Source: Chitinivorax tropicus
Lineage (GTDB): Bacteria; Pseudomonadota; Gammaproteobacteria; Burkholderiales; SCOH01
DNA length: 64,000 nt
Reading direction: 5' to 3'
Assembly: GCF_014202905.1 (NCBI RefSeq)
Contig: NZ_JACHHY010000022.1
Span: forward strand, 1-64,000
Shown: positions 1 through 8,576 of the stretch, piece by piece
Numbering within the stretch: position 1 is the stretch's first letter
Layout: every line of letters starts with the position of its first letter
Translations under genes and position numbers: made by a program
The notes under the pieces: generated by a model
The model's database searches: none
Told to the model about the DNA's origin: nothing
Seen by the model: only the letters and a program-made list of their open reading frames with translations

Positions 1-2
1 AG

Positions 3-167
3 CGGTTAAACGCCGATCTAAAACATGCCATGGGCAAGCGTGCACTGATACGTACCAAAGTAAAATTGCGCGAAGCAGCCAATGAACACATGACGTAGCT
101 GGAGCAATCCCCGGAGCGCGTCCGAGCCTATTTTCAGGACCCGGTAGTCAAGTATGCGGCGGGTTAA
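3..167 (+). pseudogene. IS630-family transposase C-terminal remnant
   Basis: The frame opening at position 3 reads as the C-terminal tail of an IS630-type DDE transposase: RLNADLKHAMGKR, then RTKVKLREAANEHMT, then SPERVRAYFQDP and KYAAG before a TAA at 165-167. These match, from memory, the usual end of that family (ERLNADLKHA, then PERVRAYFQ and YAA). A TAG at 96-98 interrupts the frame, so the copy is dead even if it continues beyond the left edge. No terminal inverted repeat could be placed. The remnant sits beside the unusual ALAS gene and marks this side of the window as a site of past mobile-element activity. Confidence 0.6.
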
Positions 168-663
168 AACATCAAAGGGCCGGATCAATAACTTGTGCTA
201 ATTGACTACGCAGGTCCGCAGGCCGGTCTCACCGCACCCCACTTGCTTAAATAAAGGGACAGGCCAATCCAATGTCCAATCTTCACCCTGACTGCGCAAC
301 CATTCTGCATCACACGTTTTGCTCAAATACAAAGCACCACAAATTCAATACCTTAGGATTACGATTTCGCCCCACCCACCCGCCTTTAGCAAAGTAATTA
401 TTGCTTACCCAATCAATTAAATATTTATTAATATATACATACGCATTTTATTAATTAAACAAATTAAGCATATAAACCATTGCTCATCACATATCAACAC
501 TGTAGAATATTTTTCACTTAATAATTACAACCAAAATCCAATGGCAATTAATAAGCATAAATTTTCCGATAGATTTGGAAAAACCACTCCCATCACCTGA
601 CTTCTTTTTTAAAGAGCATGATCTAAATCATGATTAATCAAACTCACTTTCAATAAAGCTAAT
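168..663. other. AT-rich gene-free stretch upstream of ALAS gene
   Basis: I see no coding frame here. From about 300 onward the sequence is clearly AT-rich, with runs such as those around 411-460, unlike the GC-rich genes downstream. The last 60 bases contain short dyads, listed separately, that may control the ALAS gene. Confidence 0.5.
617..632 (+). promoter_or_regulatory. FNR/CRP-type dyad upstream of ALAS gene
   Basis: CATGAT-CTAA-ATCATG is a perfect 6-4-6 dyad. Its core TGAT-N4-ATCA matches the FNR/Anr consensus TTGAT-N4-ATCAA except for one outer base on each side. A second palindrome, TGATTAATCA, abuts it at 631-640. The dyad centre is about 40 bases from the ATG at 664, so a class II activator site (-41.5) would put the transcript start on the start codon. 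Repression, or a different regulator, is therefore as likely as activation. Confidence 0.35.
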
Positions 664-1884
664 ATGTACTCAGAAATATTACTGCAGAAACTATCAGATC
701 TCAAAAAAAGTAAAGCATACCGCGAATTTGTCACTATCAATCGTATTCAAGGTAGATACCCCCTGGCGTACCTAGACGGGAATTCATCAGATGAGTCGCC
801 CGTTGTCGTTTGGTGTAGTAATGACTATCTGGGCATGTCGCAGCATCCAGGGGTAATTCAGTCCATGCTGAGTGCAATCCGTGACTTTGGCGCTGGATCA
901 GGTGGGTCGCGAAATATTGGCGGCAGCCACTTCCAGTACGCTGAATTGGAATCAGAATTAGCAGAATGGCATCACAAAGAAGCAGGGCTGGTTTTTCCAA
1001 CTGGCTATAGCTCAAATGATGCCACATTGCAGTGCCTTTTAAGGGTCTTCGAAAACTGTATCGTCTTTTCAGATGAGAAAAATCACGCCTCTATAATCAA
1101 TGGAATTCGTAGTGTTCCCACAGAGCGACAAATATTCAGGCACAATGATGTATATCATTTAGAAAGTTTGCTAAAACAGTATCCATTTGACCGTCCGAAA
1201 ATTATTGTATTTGAATCTATTTATTCAATGGATGGTGATGTTGGTCCAATTGCCGAGATCATTGATCTTGCAAAAAAGTACAATGCTTTGACTTTTCTGG
1301 ATGAGGTACATGCGATCGGCATGTATGGACCAAGAGGGGCGGGCATAGCAGCGGCACTAGGGCTGGCTGACCAGATTGATATCATTCAAGGCACAATGGC
1401 TAAAGCAATTGGTGTGATCGGCGGATACATCACAGGAACAGCTTCAATGATTGACGTCATTCGCTCTCTCGCATCCGGCTTCATATTTACCACATCCTTG
1501 CCACCTTCCATCGTTGCCGCTTGCTTGGCATCAGTCCGCCACCTGAAGGAGAGCGAAGAGGAGAGGTGTTTGCTACACGCCAAAACTGAACAACTGCGGC
1601 ACATGCTCGAAGTACGTGGTATTCAGATCATGCCCAGCAGCACAACACATGTACTGCCTGTATTGGTCGGTGATGCCAACAAATGTAAAACTGCTGCCGC
1701 AGAGCTATTACACAAACATCGTGTCTATCTTCAACCGATCAATTCACCAACGGTGCCGGTTGGGACCGAGCGATTCCGGATCAATGTCACCCCCAACCAT
1801 ACTGATGCACATATTGCACATCTCTGTGAGTCGCTGTGTACCGTATTCGACCAGCTCAACATTCGACCGACATTGGCATCCTGA
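664..1884 (+). CDS. hemA: 5-aminolevulinate synthase (ALAS)
   Basis: A PLP enzyme of the alpha-oxoamine synthase family, 406 residues, the usual length for bacterial ALAS. ALAS condenses glycine with succinyl-CoA to 5-aminolevulinate, the first step of the Shemin route to heme. Visible features are the N-terminal YREFVTINR block, the CSNDYLGM motif (residues 51-58), the glycine-rich [12 protein letters not shown] (76-87), the cofactor-binding FLDEVHAIG (211-219) and the Schiff-base lysine K247 in GTMAKAIG. The N-terminus aligns from its first residue with the Rhodobacter enzymes, so the ATG start is sound although the ribosome-binding site is poor. Betaproteobacteria normally make ALA from glutamyl-tRNA, so this gene may be acquired, redundant, or used to make ALA for a C5N-type natural product. 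No partner acyl-CoA ligase or amide synthetase is visible. A related synthase such as KBL or AONS is less likely because of the motif set. Confidence 0.85.
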   Translation: MYSEILLQKLSDLKKSKAYREFVTINRIQGRYPLAYLDGNSSDESPVVVWCSNDYLGMSQHPGVIQSMLSAIRDFGAGSGGSRNIGGSHFQYAELESELAEWHHKEAGLVFPTGYSSNDATLQCLLRVFENCIVFSDEKNHASIINGIRSVPTERQIFRHNDVYHLESLLKQYPFDRPKIIVFESIYSMDGDVGPIAEIIDLAKKYNALTFLDEVHAIGMYGPRGAGIAAALGLADQIDIIQGTMAKAIGVIGGYITGTASMIDVIRSLASGFIFTTSLPPSIVAACLASVRHLKESEEERCLLHAKTEQLRHMLEVRGIQIMPSSTTHVLPVLVGDANKCKTAAAELLHKHRVYLQPINSPTVPVGTERFRINVTPNHTDAHIAHLCESLCTVFDQLNIRPTLAS

Positions 1885-1895
1885 CAGTTAGCCAC

Positions 1896-1925
1896 GGAAA
1901 TTGGCACCTAGAGGTGCCAATTTCC
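1896..1925 (+). terminator. 14-bp perfect hairpin after ALAS gene
   Basis: GGAAATTGGCACCT pairs perfectly with AGGTGCCAATTTCC across a two-base AG centre, 12 bases after the stop codon. No T-run follows, so it is terminator-like or transcript-stabilising rather than a classical intrinsic terminator. The rest of the gap to 2180 shows no gene. Confidence 0.5.
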
Positions 1926-2180
1926 ATTCAGTTCGCACTCGTCAAGGGAGGCAACCTTCAGGTTGAACGATACAATCCATATGCCGGCGACTACTTGCCC
2001 TACCAGCCCCAGCAAATCATTAAATGCGCAAAATCAGATCTTCTATTTTGTACAGCTATAGAAGTCTAATTGTGTTAATTTGGAAACCAATGTCTGCATT
2101 GATGTGGAATTTAGAATATTTCGACACCTGATCTACAACACTCCCTTGCATCTCACCCAAGGCCACGCAACTCCCCCTGA

Positions 2181-3116
2181 ATGATTCAACCGAACCCATC
2201 TGCCATGACCGTTTTCATGTATGTCTTTTGCCTGCTGGCGTGGGGCCTGAATTTCATTGCCATTCGTCTACAAGGCCACGCGGTGCCAGTTGAATGGTCA
2301 TTGGTCTACCGGCTGGCGATCGGCGCTGTCCTATTCTGTTGTCTGATCGCCTGGATGCAGCCGAAAAGCAGACTGAAGCGGCACGATATCTCGTCGGTAC
2401 TGGCTTTCGGCTTTTTCAATTTCGCGGCGAGCTATCTGGCGCTCTACCATGCCACCAAGCTGATCTCAGCGCCGCTCGTTACGCTGATCTTTTCCATGAA
2501 GACCATCAGCACGCCGATTTTTCTACGTATATTTTTGAAACAGCGCTTACATAAAGCGTTGTTGATTGGTGGGTTGATTGGCGTGGCGGGGGTGGGCGTG
2601 CTGATCTACCCGATGTTATCGCAAGGCGCTTCTGCATCGGCATTACCAGGTATGTTCTATGCGGTGTCCGGCACCCTGCTTACATCGATGGGGGACGTCT
2701 ATTCAGCACGAAATGCAAAAAACGAGGTCAACCCAGTCCAGGCCAATGCACTTGGCCTGTGCTTTGCCTCGGCATTGGTGGCGCTCTATGCATACAGCCA
2801 GGGCCTGACACCTACATTCGCCCACACCCCTTCCTATATTGGTGCGCTGCTGTATTTGACCGTGATTGCAACCTGCGCCGCCTGGCTATTTTATCTCCAG
2901 TTGGTGGCGCGCCTGGGTGCCGCGCAAAGCGGCTATATGGTTGCCTTTTTCCCTGTCATTGGCGGTGTGGCATCTGTTTTGATTGGTGAAAGCACCCTGA
3001 CAGCCCATCTGGTATTCAGCTGCATTCTGACCTGCACCGGCGCACTGGTCGCCCTGTCTGGCGGCAGCTCAGGTAGCCGGAAAATGGCTACCCAGCCAGA
3101 TCAATTGAGCAGGTGA
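2181..3116 (+). CDS. EamA/DMT-family transporter
   Basis: A 311-residue hydrophobic protein with about ten membrane segments arranged as two EamA repeats, the architecture of drug/metabolite exporters. The first repeat carries FCLLAWGLNFIAIR near residue 20. The second includes GALLYLTVIATCAAWLFYLQ and a conserved GGVASVLIGESTL near the C-terminus, typical of the family. It would sit in the inner membrane and export small metabolites or amino acids; the substrate cannot be read from sequence. The first ATG is at 2181; an in-frame ATG at 2205 is an alternative. The gene stands alone between the ALAS gene and the convergent KAP-NACHT pair. Confidence 0.85.
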   Translation: MIQPNPSAMTVFMYVFCLLAWGLNFIAIRLQGHAVPVEWSLVYRLAIGAVLFCCLIAWMQPKSRLKRHDISSVLAFGFFNFAASYLALYHATKLISAPLVTLIFSMKTISTPIFLRIFLKQRLHKALLIGGLIGVAGVGVLIYPMLSQGASASALPGMFYAVSGTLLTSMGDVYSARNAKNEVNPVQANALGLCFASALVALYAYSQGLTPTFAHTPSYIGALLYLTVIATCAAWLFYLQLVARLGAAQSGYMVAFFPVIGGVASVLIGESTLTAHLVFSCILTCTGALVALSGGSSGSRKMATQPDQLSR

Positions 3117-3235
3117 GATCACCATTGGCATGATCAGCACAAGGCCAAATCGCGGGCAACCATGGCGCCCCGTCATTTCCCGCATCCACTTCACGCGGGG
3201 CATCAGGCAAACCGTGCTGGCTGGCGTATGAAATG

Positions 3236-3262
3236 AACCAGCCCGGCTAAGCCGGGCTGGTT
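3236..3262. terminator. Convergent hairpin between EamA and NACHT genes
   Basis: AACCAGCCCGGC-TAA-GCCGGGCTGGTT forms a 12-bp perfect stem between the convergent EamA (+) and NACHT (-) genes. Neither side carries a strong T-run, so termination would rest on stem stability. It could serve both strands. Confidence 0.6.
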
Positions 3263-3295
3263 GTGGGGGGGCGGTTGATTGAGCAGAGTTGTTGC

Positions 3296-5956
3296 TCAGG
3301 GCTGTTGGGTGCGGCGTTTCCGGGGCGTGGCGGGGGTGCTGGGCGTGGGGTTGGGATAAATAATCAGGCTGGGTAACCTCCGCTCGCCCCATTCGCATCT
3401 GCGGCCTTGCAATGCCAAAGCCGCTGCAAATGCGGCTTCGTCCTGAAGCTGGGCAGGATGAACATAAATGGATTCCAATTTGGCCAAAGCAGCCAGGGGC
3501 GCAATGGATAATGCGACGTCATCATCCATCTGATGCAGCCAGATCTGTTTCAGATTGCTTAGCGAAGCGATGGAACGCATATCTATTGCCGCTCCACAAA
3601 CCAATAGCTGGGTGATACCACTATTGCCTGACAACCAGCGCATATCTTCAGCTCCATCTATTGCCAGACCTCTCAGAGATGAACAACTATTTATTACCGA
3701 GAAATCTTCAATATCATTACTACGAATAGCGATTTTATTCAATCGATTAAAATTTCTAATGAACTCTATATTCCTCAAACCACAGCCATCTAAATATAGT
3801 GCTCTAAGTTCAGAATAAGGTTTCACCCAACATAAATCACTGATTTCATTGAATGAAATATCCAAAGAAAGTAATTCTGGCAAATTGGATAAATCTGGAA
3901 ATTTATGTAGATCGCAATTTATCAGAGCCAGTAATTTAAGTTGGCCAAACTCCTGCGCAAGCCAGTCAACATGCTGTAATCGCACGCTCGCTAGATATAG
4001 CTCAGTTGGTCGGCGCACCCGTAATACGGCAAGGGTGTGCGCATGCCAATCGGCATCTACCATTAAATGACCAATACAAATTTCATTGTTGTACGGAAAA
4101 TTCATATCTCTCATAAACAGGTCTACCAGCAATTCAACAGCCTGTGCCTTGGCCGTGTGCGCCAAGCCGGAATGCGGGTTGATCACCAGCCGCTCCAGCA
4201 GCCAAGCCATTTGGTGCATGTCCCTTGCATTTTTCGGCCAGCCAGGTGATTTCTGCTTGCTGCGTTTATCCAGATAGGTTTGAATGACCTTGAACTGCTC
4301 GCCAAACAACTCGATCAGCAGCGCATTCGCCCAGCTCGCCTCTTGCGAAAACAGCTCAAACAGAAACACCAGCACCTCGCGCCACAGCTGCTGGCTGGCC
4401 CAGCCCTGTAACGATTTGGTCGTCACCTCACCGGCCTGACGCCGGCTGGCGAAGAAGTGGGGGTGTTGCACCTGCTCGCGGATGAATACCGCTGCGAAAT
4501 ACTCCTGAAATGTCAGGTGCAGAAAGGCGAATTGATCCTCGCCCCTGGGCAATAGCAGGCCGCTGCGTTGCACCACGAAGCGCAGGTAATCTTCAGCAAA
4601 GGCACGGTCTGCCTGATAGGCCGAGGACTGCATGGCTTGTTCGATCCAGCCCAGTACCTCGTCGCGGCTGGCCAGCAGGTGCCGATCTATGCCAGTCTGA
4701 TCAGGGGTGGCTGTCGTGGCGGGCCGTCGGCACTGCATTTCAAAGGCAATGCGGGCCAGCCAGCGCTTTTTCTGCTCCAGAGGATATTGGTCCTTTGCCA
4801 GCCCTCGGTATTGGTCGATGTCTTCCAGATAGGCCTGGGCAATGTCGTTGTACAGCAGCGCCCGGCCCTCCGGCAGGCGGGCCCTGACGCGGAACACCAG
4901 CGCCATCATGGTCAGCAGCTGCGGGCTGCGGGCCAGGCGCCAGGTGGCCTTGTCTTTGACGATCTGCTGAATGAAATCGCCCGCGTCTTTGTTGGCCTTA
5001 TCTGGGTGGTCGCGCAGCGCATACCAGTTGTATGCGAAGGCACGGATGCGGACATCGTCGAAGGGAACGACATGGTAGTGCGGCACCGATTGCACCGTGC
5101 CCGCCCCCCCTGCGTGTTTCCTGCCCCCCCACAGGCTCTGATCCAGCTCGTCATAGCGCCGCGTCCGGCCTTCGTGCAGCTTGGCCAGCTCATCACGCAG
5201 CAGCTCATCGGGCACTGCCGGAGCAAGCCCGTGCATGGCCTCGGCAGTGGGGAGGTCACCATCCAGCCGGCATTCGTCGTAACCGACGATCCGCGAGGTG
5301 ATCAGCCAGCGCGTATCAGGGTGCGCCCGCCAGCCATCCCACACGGCAGCCCGCACCCGTTGGCGCCCATCCAGGCTCAGCTCGTCGAAGCCATCCAGCA
5401 TCAACACCACTTTGCCAGCGGCCAGATAGGTGTCGAACAAGGGCCGGGCCTCGTCCGTATTCAGCAGCAGGCCCAGGGGCGTGGCCAGCAGCGCCGCCAG
5501 AAGGCGTTGAAAGGCCTCGCCAGGCGCGGCGGTTTCCGCTTCTGTCTTTGACAAGAGGGTGTCCAGCGGCAGCTCGCGCAGCACAAATACCAAAGGAATG
5601 GTGCCATCGATGCCATCTGGCAGGCGTGCCACCATGCTGGCGGCAATGCGCCAGGCCAGCCAGCTGAGCAGGGTCGATTTGCCACTGCCAGGGTCGCCCA
5701 GCAGCACCAGCCGTGGCTCGCGCGCCAGGCAATCGAGCATGCTGTCACAGTCTGGCCAGTCGTCGAGTGGTAAATCGGGTGAGACCCAGGATTTCGACAA
5801 CTGCGGCTTGACAAACAGCTGATCGATGGCGGTATTGCCCCGGTCTTGCAGGGTGGGCATGGCGATAAAACGGATCAGGCCGTATTGCCTTTGCACCTCG
5901 CCCAGGTATCGGCGGAGGGGCAGGTGGTGAGCAGCAGGCAGTAATGAAGTCATCAT
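3296..5956 (-). CDS. NACHT NTPase with C-terminal leucine-rich repeats (bacterial NLR-like)
   Basis: An 886-residue STAND-type ATPase. A short N-terminal segment (1-85) is followed by the NACHT core: Walker A GDPGSGKST (87-95), Walker B VVLMLDGFDEL (183-193), a sensor-like SRIVGY (221-226), and the FLHLTFQEYFAA block (about 478-489) typical of the end of bacterial NACHT modules. Residues 670-830 are leucine-rich repeats (LLSLDISFNEISDL, LRALYLDGCGLRNIEFI). Such proteins are known as antiphage sensors (bNACHT, Avs-like). Here no nuclease or other effector is fused at the N-terminus, so an effector in trans is likely. The ATG at 5956 overlaps the TGA of the upstream KAP gene as ATGA, and no Shine-Dalgarno precedes it, which implies translational coupling. 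The repeat-encoding part is far more AT-rich than the ATPase part. The antiviral role is inferred. Confidence 0.85.
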   Translation of the reverse strand: MMTSLLPAAHHLPLRRYLGEVQRQYGLIRFIAMPTLQDRGNTAIDQLFVKPQLSKSWVSPDLPLDDWPDCDSMLDCLAREPRLVLLGDPGSGKSTLLSWLAWRIAASMVARLPDGIDGTIPLVFVLRELPLDTLLSKTEAETAAPGEAFQRLLAALLATPLGLLLNTDEARPLFDTYLAAGKVVLMLDGFDELSLDGRQRVRAAVWDGWRAHPDTRWLITSRIVGYDECRLDGDLPTAEAMHGLAPAVPDELLRDELAKLHEGRTRRYDELDQSLWGGRKHAGGAGTVQSVPHYHVVPFDDVRIRAFAYNWYALRDHPDKANKDAGDFIQQIVKDKATWRLARSPQLLTMMALVFRVRARLPEGRALLYNDIAQAYLEDIDQYRGLAKDQYPLEQKKRWLARIAFEMQCRRPATTATPDQTGIDRHLLASRDEVLGWIEQAMQSSAYQADRAFAEDYLRFVVQRSGLLLPRGEDQFAFLHLTFQEYFAAVFIREQVQHPHFFASRRQAGEVTTKSLQGWASQQLWREVLVFLFELFSQEASWANALLIELFGEQFKVIQTYLDKRSKQKSPGWPKNARDMHQMAWLLERLVINPHSGLAHTAKAQAVELLVDLFMRDMNFPYNNEICIGHLMVDADWHAHTLAVLRVRRPTELYLASVRLQHVDWLAQEFGQLKLLALINCDLHKFPDLSNLPELLSLDISFNEISDLCWVKPYSELRALYLDGCGLRNIEFIRNFNRLNKIAIRSNDIEDFSVINSCSSLRGLAIDGAEDMRWLSGNSGITQLLVCGAAIDMRSIASLSNLKQIWLHQMDDDVALSIAPLAALAKLESIYVHPAQLQDEAAFAAALALQGRRCEWGERRLPSLIIYPNPTPSTPATPRKRRTQQP

Positions 5957-7428
5957 GGGGCAATGTTCAGAAATGCGTTGAAGGTACTAGGCAGAAAATC
6001 ATAACGATTCAACAATGGAGCAATCCAAAAAATCTCTACCGAGCTAGGATTGGGGTGCGCTTCCATATAAGGCAGCCGGGACGCCACTTCAACGCTCTCT
6101 GACATGAATATTTTCAAGGGTTTCAGCCATTCAGGCATCGCCTGATTCTCTGCAACGCCCAGCTGGCCAGTCACCCACTTTTGCAGAACGGCACTCCAGA
6201 GATCCGGCTGGTAATGCCAGCGCTCATATATTCCACCATGGAACTGGTAAACATACGCAACCACCAGCAAATGCAGTGCAGTATCTTCATCCAATCTGGG
6301 CAATAGCTTATCACTATTGTCACGTCTGGGATTCGCCAGCTCATACTCGACAGCCATGCGCCGCATCAGGTTGGCCAGCGCCTTCAGTCGGCGCGGGTTG
6401 GGCGGCAGAAAAGGAATGTCCCCGAGCTTTTTCTGGTCATTGGCGTTCTGATCCTGTGTCTTGGCGTCCCGACCCAGTGCCTTCTTCAACCGGATGTGTA
6501 GATTCTCCAAGATTTCATTGGTTTTATCACTTCCCCTATTCTGCTGATCCCACACCCAGGCCAGCAGATCTTGCTCCCGATTGCGCGGCAAGGGCAGGCG
6601 CCAGATGTTGGTGCAAAGCTTTTCCAGGTAGGCTTCGCCACGGATGCGGGCGCTGTCGGTCACACCTGTGTCGTGTTGTAGTGATTTATCCAGGTTGGCG
6701 GCAATCACCTGCTGATTCATGCCCAGCACAAACACACAGTTGGGCAACGACAGATAGATTTTCAGCCCCTCCAACAGTCGAAAGGCCGATTCTGGCGAGC
6801 AGCGGTCAAGGTCGTCGATGAAAACCACCAGTCGCGGCGATGGTAGTTTATTTGACTTTTTTGGTAGCAACTTGCTCAGCGCATCGGACAACATGTCCCG
6901 CACCAGATCAGGGGGCAGGCGCTCTGCCAAGTGTTCTTTCTCCCAAGCCACGCCTAATGCCTGGATTTTCTCCGCATTGGGTACCAGCCCTTCCAGCTTG
7001 ATGGTCTTTGCTGCGTCATGTATCTGATTCAACACACCACGAAACGCGATCTCACCGATTTTTTTGATTTGCGCACCCATTTTGTCAGGCGTGCTCAACG
7101 CCCTGCGCATCGCTTGCAGCAAGGCCACTACCGGCACTGGTTCGTGTTGATAGCGCCAAGCCTCGAACCAGACCGTCACAATGTGTTCGTCGTAGATGGC
7201 AACTTTTTCTGTGTCATTACGCTGGTCTTTGCCTGTATCGTGCTCGCCCGTCAGATAACGTCGGATCTGTTTCAGCATACTGGTCTTGCCCGCTCCCCAG
7301 TCGCCATGCACGCCCAGCACCATGGGTGGTGTGCAATGGGCAATCTGTTCTGCAATGGCTTTGACCAGCGGTTTCCGATCTAGTTTGTCATCAAGTGTGG
7401 GTTCATCATTCAGCGCGGGAATCGACAT
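5953..7428 (-). CDS. KAP-family P-loop ATPase
   Basis: A 491-residue KAP NTPase. Counted from the ATG at 7428, Walker A is GDWGAGKTS (42-50), the family block WFEAWRYQHEP lies at about 87-97, Walker B is RLVVFIDDLDRCSP (about 199-212), and FVLGMNQQVIAANL (about 233-246) follows as the sensor region. The membrane-spanning insert of animal Kidins220 and some bacterial KAP proteins is absent, so this member looks soluble. GGAG about 7 bases upstream favours the ATG at 7428; the GTG at 7440 overlaps that site. KAP proteins include the phage-excluding PifA of plasmid F. The stop codon overlaps the start of the NACHT gene, so the two are made together and probably act together. Whether KAP is effector, switch or regulator cannot be told. 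Confidence 0.85.
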   Translation of the reverse strand: MSIPALNDEPTLDDKLDRKPLVKAIAEQIAHCTPPMVLGVHGDWGAGKTSMLKQIRRYLTGEHDTGKDQRNDTEKVAIYDEHIVTVWFEAWRYQHEPVPVVALLQAMRRALSTPDKMGAQIKKIGEIAFRGVLNQIHDAAKTIKLEGLVPNAEKIQALGVAWEKEHLAERLPPDLVRDMLSDALSKLLPKKSNKLPSPRLVVFIDDLDRCSPESAFRLLEGLKIYLSLPNCVFVLGMNQQVIAANLDKSLQHDTGVTDSARIRGEAYLEKLCTNIWRLPLPRNREQDLLAWVWDQQNRGSDKTNEILENLHIRLKKALGRDAKTQDQNANDQKKLGDIPFLPPNPRRLKALANLMRRMAVEYELANPRRDNSDKLLPRLDEDTALHLLVVAYVYQFHGGIYERWHYQPDLWSAVLQKWVTGQLGVAENQAMPEWLKPLKIFMSESVEVASRLPYMEAHPNPSSVEIFWIAPLLNRYDFLPSTFNAFLNIAP

Positions 7429-7816
7429 ATTCTGCTCCACTTAAATACGAGCTGGTTATTTCATGATTTACTTATATGCTCCTGCAATTTACCGTTATTG
7501 AAAATCACACCGATCAGATACAGATCATAAATACACAATTAAGATATTGTTATACATGGAAAAAATAAAAAATTCCAATCAAGACGAGATAAATGGCATG
7601 CCATATATTGATCAACATCAAGCCAGACTTACAAATGTCATATGCCGACTGCGTATATTGCATTTCGCACCGCACAAATGTTTCAATCAGTGGTATAGTG
7701 GCGCCGCCGTAAACGTTTCGATCTCTTTTTTGACAAGCCTTGTGCTGACACCCTGATCAATCCATCACCCAGATGGCGGATGTAGCGTTTGTTGATTATT
7801 GTTTGAGGGGGAAATC
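7429..7816. other. Divergent intergenic region, KAP operon and small gene
   Basis: An AT-rich gap between the minus-strand KAP gene and a plus-strand small gene. It should hold the promoters for both. No clear -35/-10 pair or operator stands out, and the short open frames in it look non-coding. Confidence 0.4.
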
Positions 7817-8017
7817 ATGCATAACCAAGACCAGTCTTTTGACGATGTCGTTACCGAGCTTCGTCGCCTTTCCTTGGCTTATCGCCAATCCAACGAGTGG
7901 GCGCTTGCCGCCAAGGTGGATGTGATTCTGGCAAAGTGGGAGTCTCATATCGATGAGCCTATCCACCACCTCCCGGCATTTCAGTTGAAGCCACAACTGG
8001 CCAAGGTCGTTTGCTGA
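7817..8017 (+). CDS. Small hypothetical protein, 66 residues
   Basis: A 66-residue soluble protein of unknown function that I do not recognise. The ATG at 7817 follows a strong purine-rich GAGGGGGAAATC, so translation is credible. The N-terminal half (DDVVTELRRLSLAYRQSNEWALAAKVDVILAKWESH) should form two amphipathic helices and the tail is proline- and lysine-containing. There is no signal peptide or membrane segment. A 10-bp inverted repeat lies just downstream, consistent with a single-gene transcript. It sits between the KAP-NACHT unit and the exported-protein operon, and a link to either is not demonstrable. Confidence 0.55.
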   Translation: MHNQDQSFDDVVTELRRLSLAYRQSNEWALAAKVDVILAKWESHIDEPIHHLPAFQLKPQLAKVVC

Positions 8018-8381
8018 TCCACTCCAGCAATCATTGAATGCGGTGCCAAACCATACTGGGTGCAGCGTGCCCATTCCCCGCCAGGCCCGCATTCAAGTCG
8101 TAATGGCTGCCACCTGACTGATCAGGCAGATTGGGAACGACTCTCCGGCACATCGCCCTCCCCTTGCCGCCCCTTTTCAATCGTAGAAGAAACCGCTGCC
8201 ATCGATGGCTTTGCGGAGAAGCCGATCATCCGTTCACTTGTCTTAATCAACTGATAGATCACAGCTATTCAGTTGTATTGAATGGATTGTGATTGCTATT
8301 GGCTCTGTCGCTTTTCAGCCGCTAAAACGAATCCTGCATCTTCATTTTGTGTTGGTATTGCTAGGCTGAAAAGGAGTACAC
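8018..8381. other. Gene-free stretch with 10-bp inverted repeat
   Basis: No credible gene is visible. TTGAATGCGG (8034-8043) and its exact complement CCGCATTCAA (8087-8096) flank 43 bases and could close a large stem downstream of the small gene. The remainder should carry the promoter of the lipoprotein operon. Confidence 0.4.
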
Positions 8382-8564
8382 ATGAAGCACAGCGCATATC
8401 GCCGGGTGTTCCCATTACTTGCCGGTGCCATTTTGCTGCACGCCATCACCAGCTGTGGCGGTGGTGGCAGCGATTCGACTGCTACCACGCCGACGCCCCC
8501 TGCCGACACGACAGTAGCCGGGCTGAAAGTAGCCGAGCAAGTCAGTGTTGTCGATGCGAAATGA
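8382..8564 (+). CDS. Short lipoprotein or split leader of next gene
   Basis: The 60-codon frame begins at an ATG preceded by AAAAGGAGTACAC, a good ribosome-binding site. Residues 1-24 form a lipoprotein signal peptide ending in HAITSC, where C25 would be lipidated, followed by GGGGS and a Pro/Thr linker. The frame then ends at TGA 8562-8564. The next gene starts in the same frame at 8577, only four sense codons later, and itself has only a weak export signal. The two may be one lipoprotein gene interrupted by a stop codon (mutation, leaky TGA or base error). Alternatively they are a true small lipoprotein followed by a separately initiated protein. Confidence 0.6.
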   Translation: MKHSAYRRVFPLLAGAILLHAITSCGGGGSDSTATTPTPPADTTVAGLKVAEQVSVVDAK

Positions 8565-8576
8565 CAGGGGGAAGCC

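Noticed and set aside
4568-5551. Long plus-strand open frame opposite the NACHT gene
   Set aside because: It lies antisense to a gene with clear motifs, has no ribosome-binding site or family resemblance, and reflects GC-rich codon bias of the minus strand.
7547-7756. 69-residue open frame upstream of the small gene
   Set aside because: Lies in an AT-rich promoter region with no ribosome-binding site and no plausible fold.
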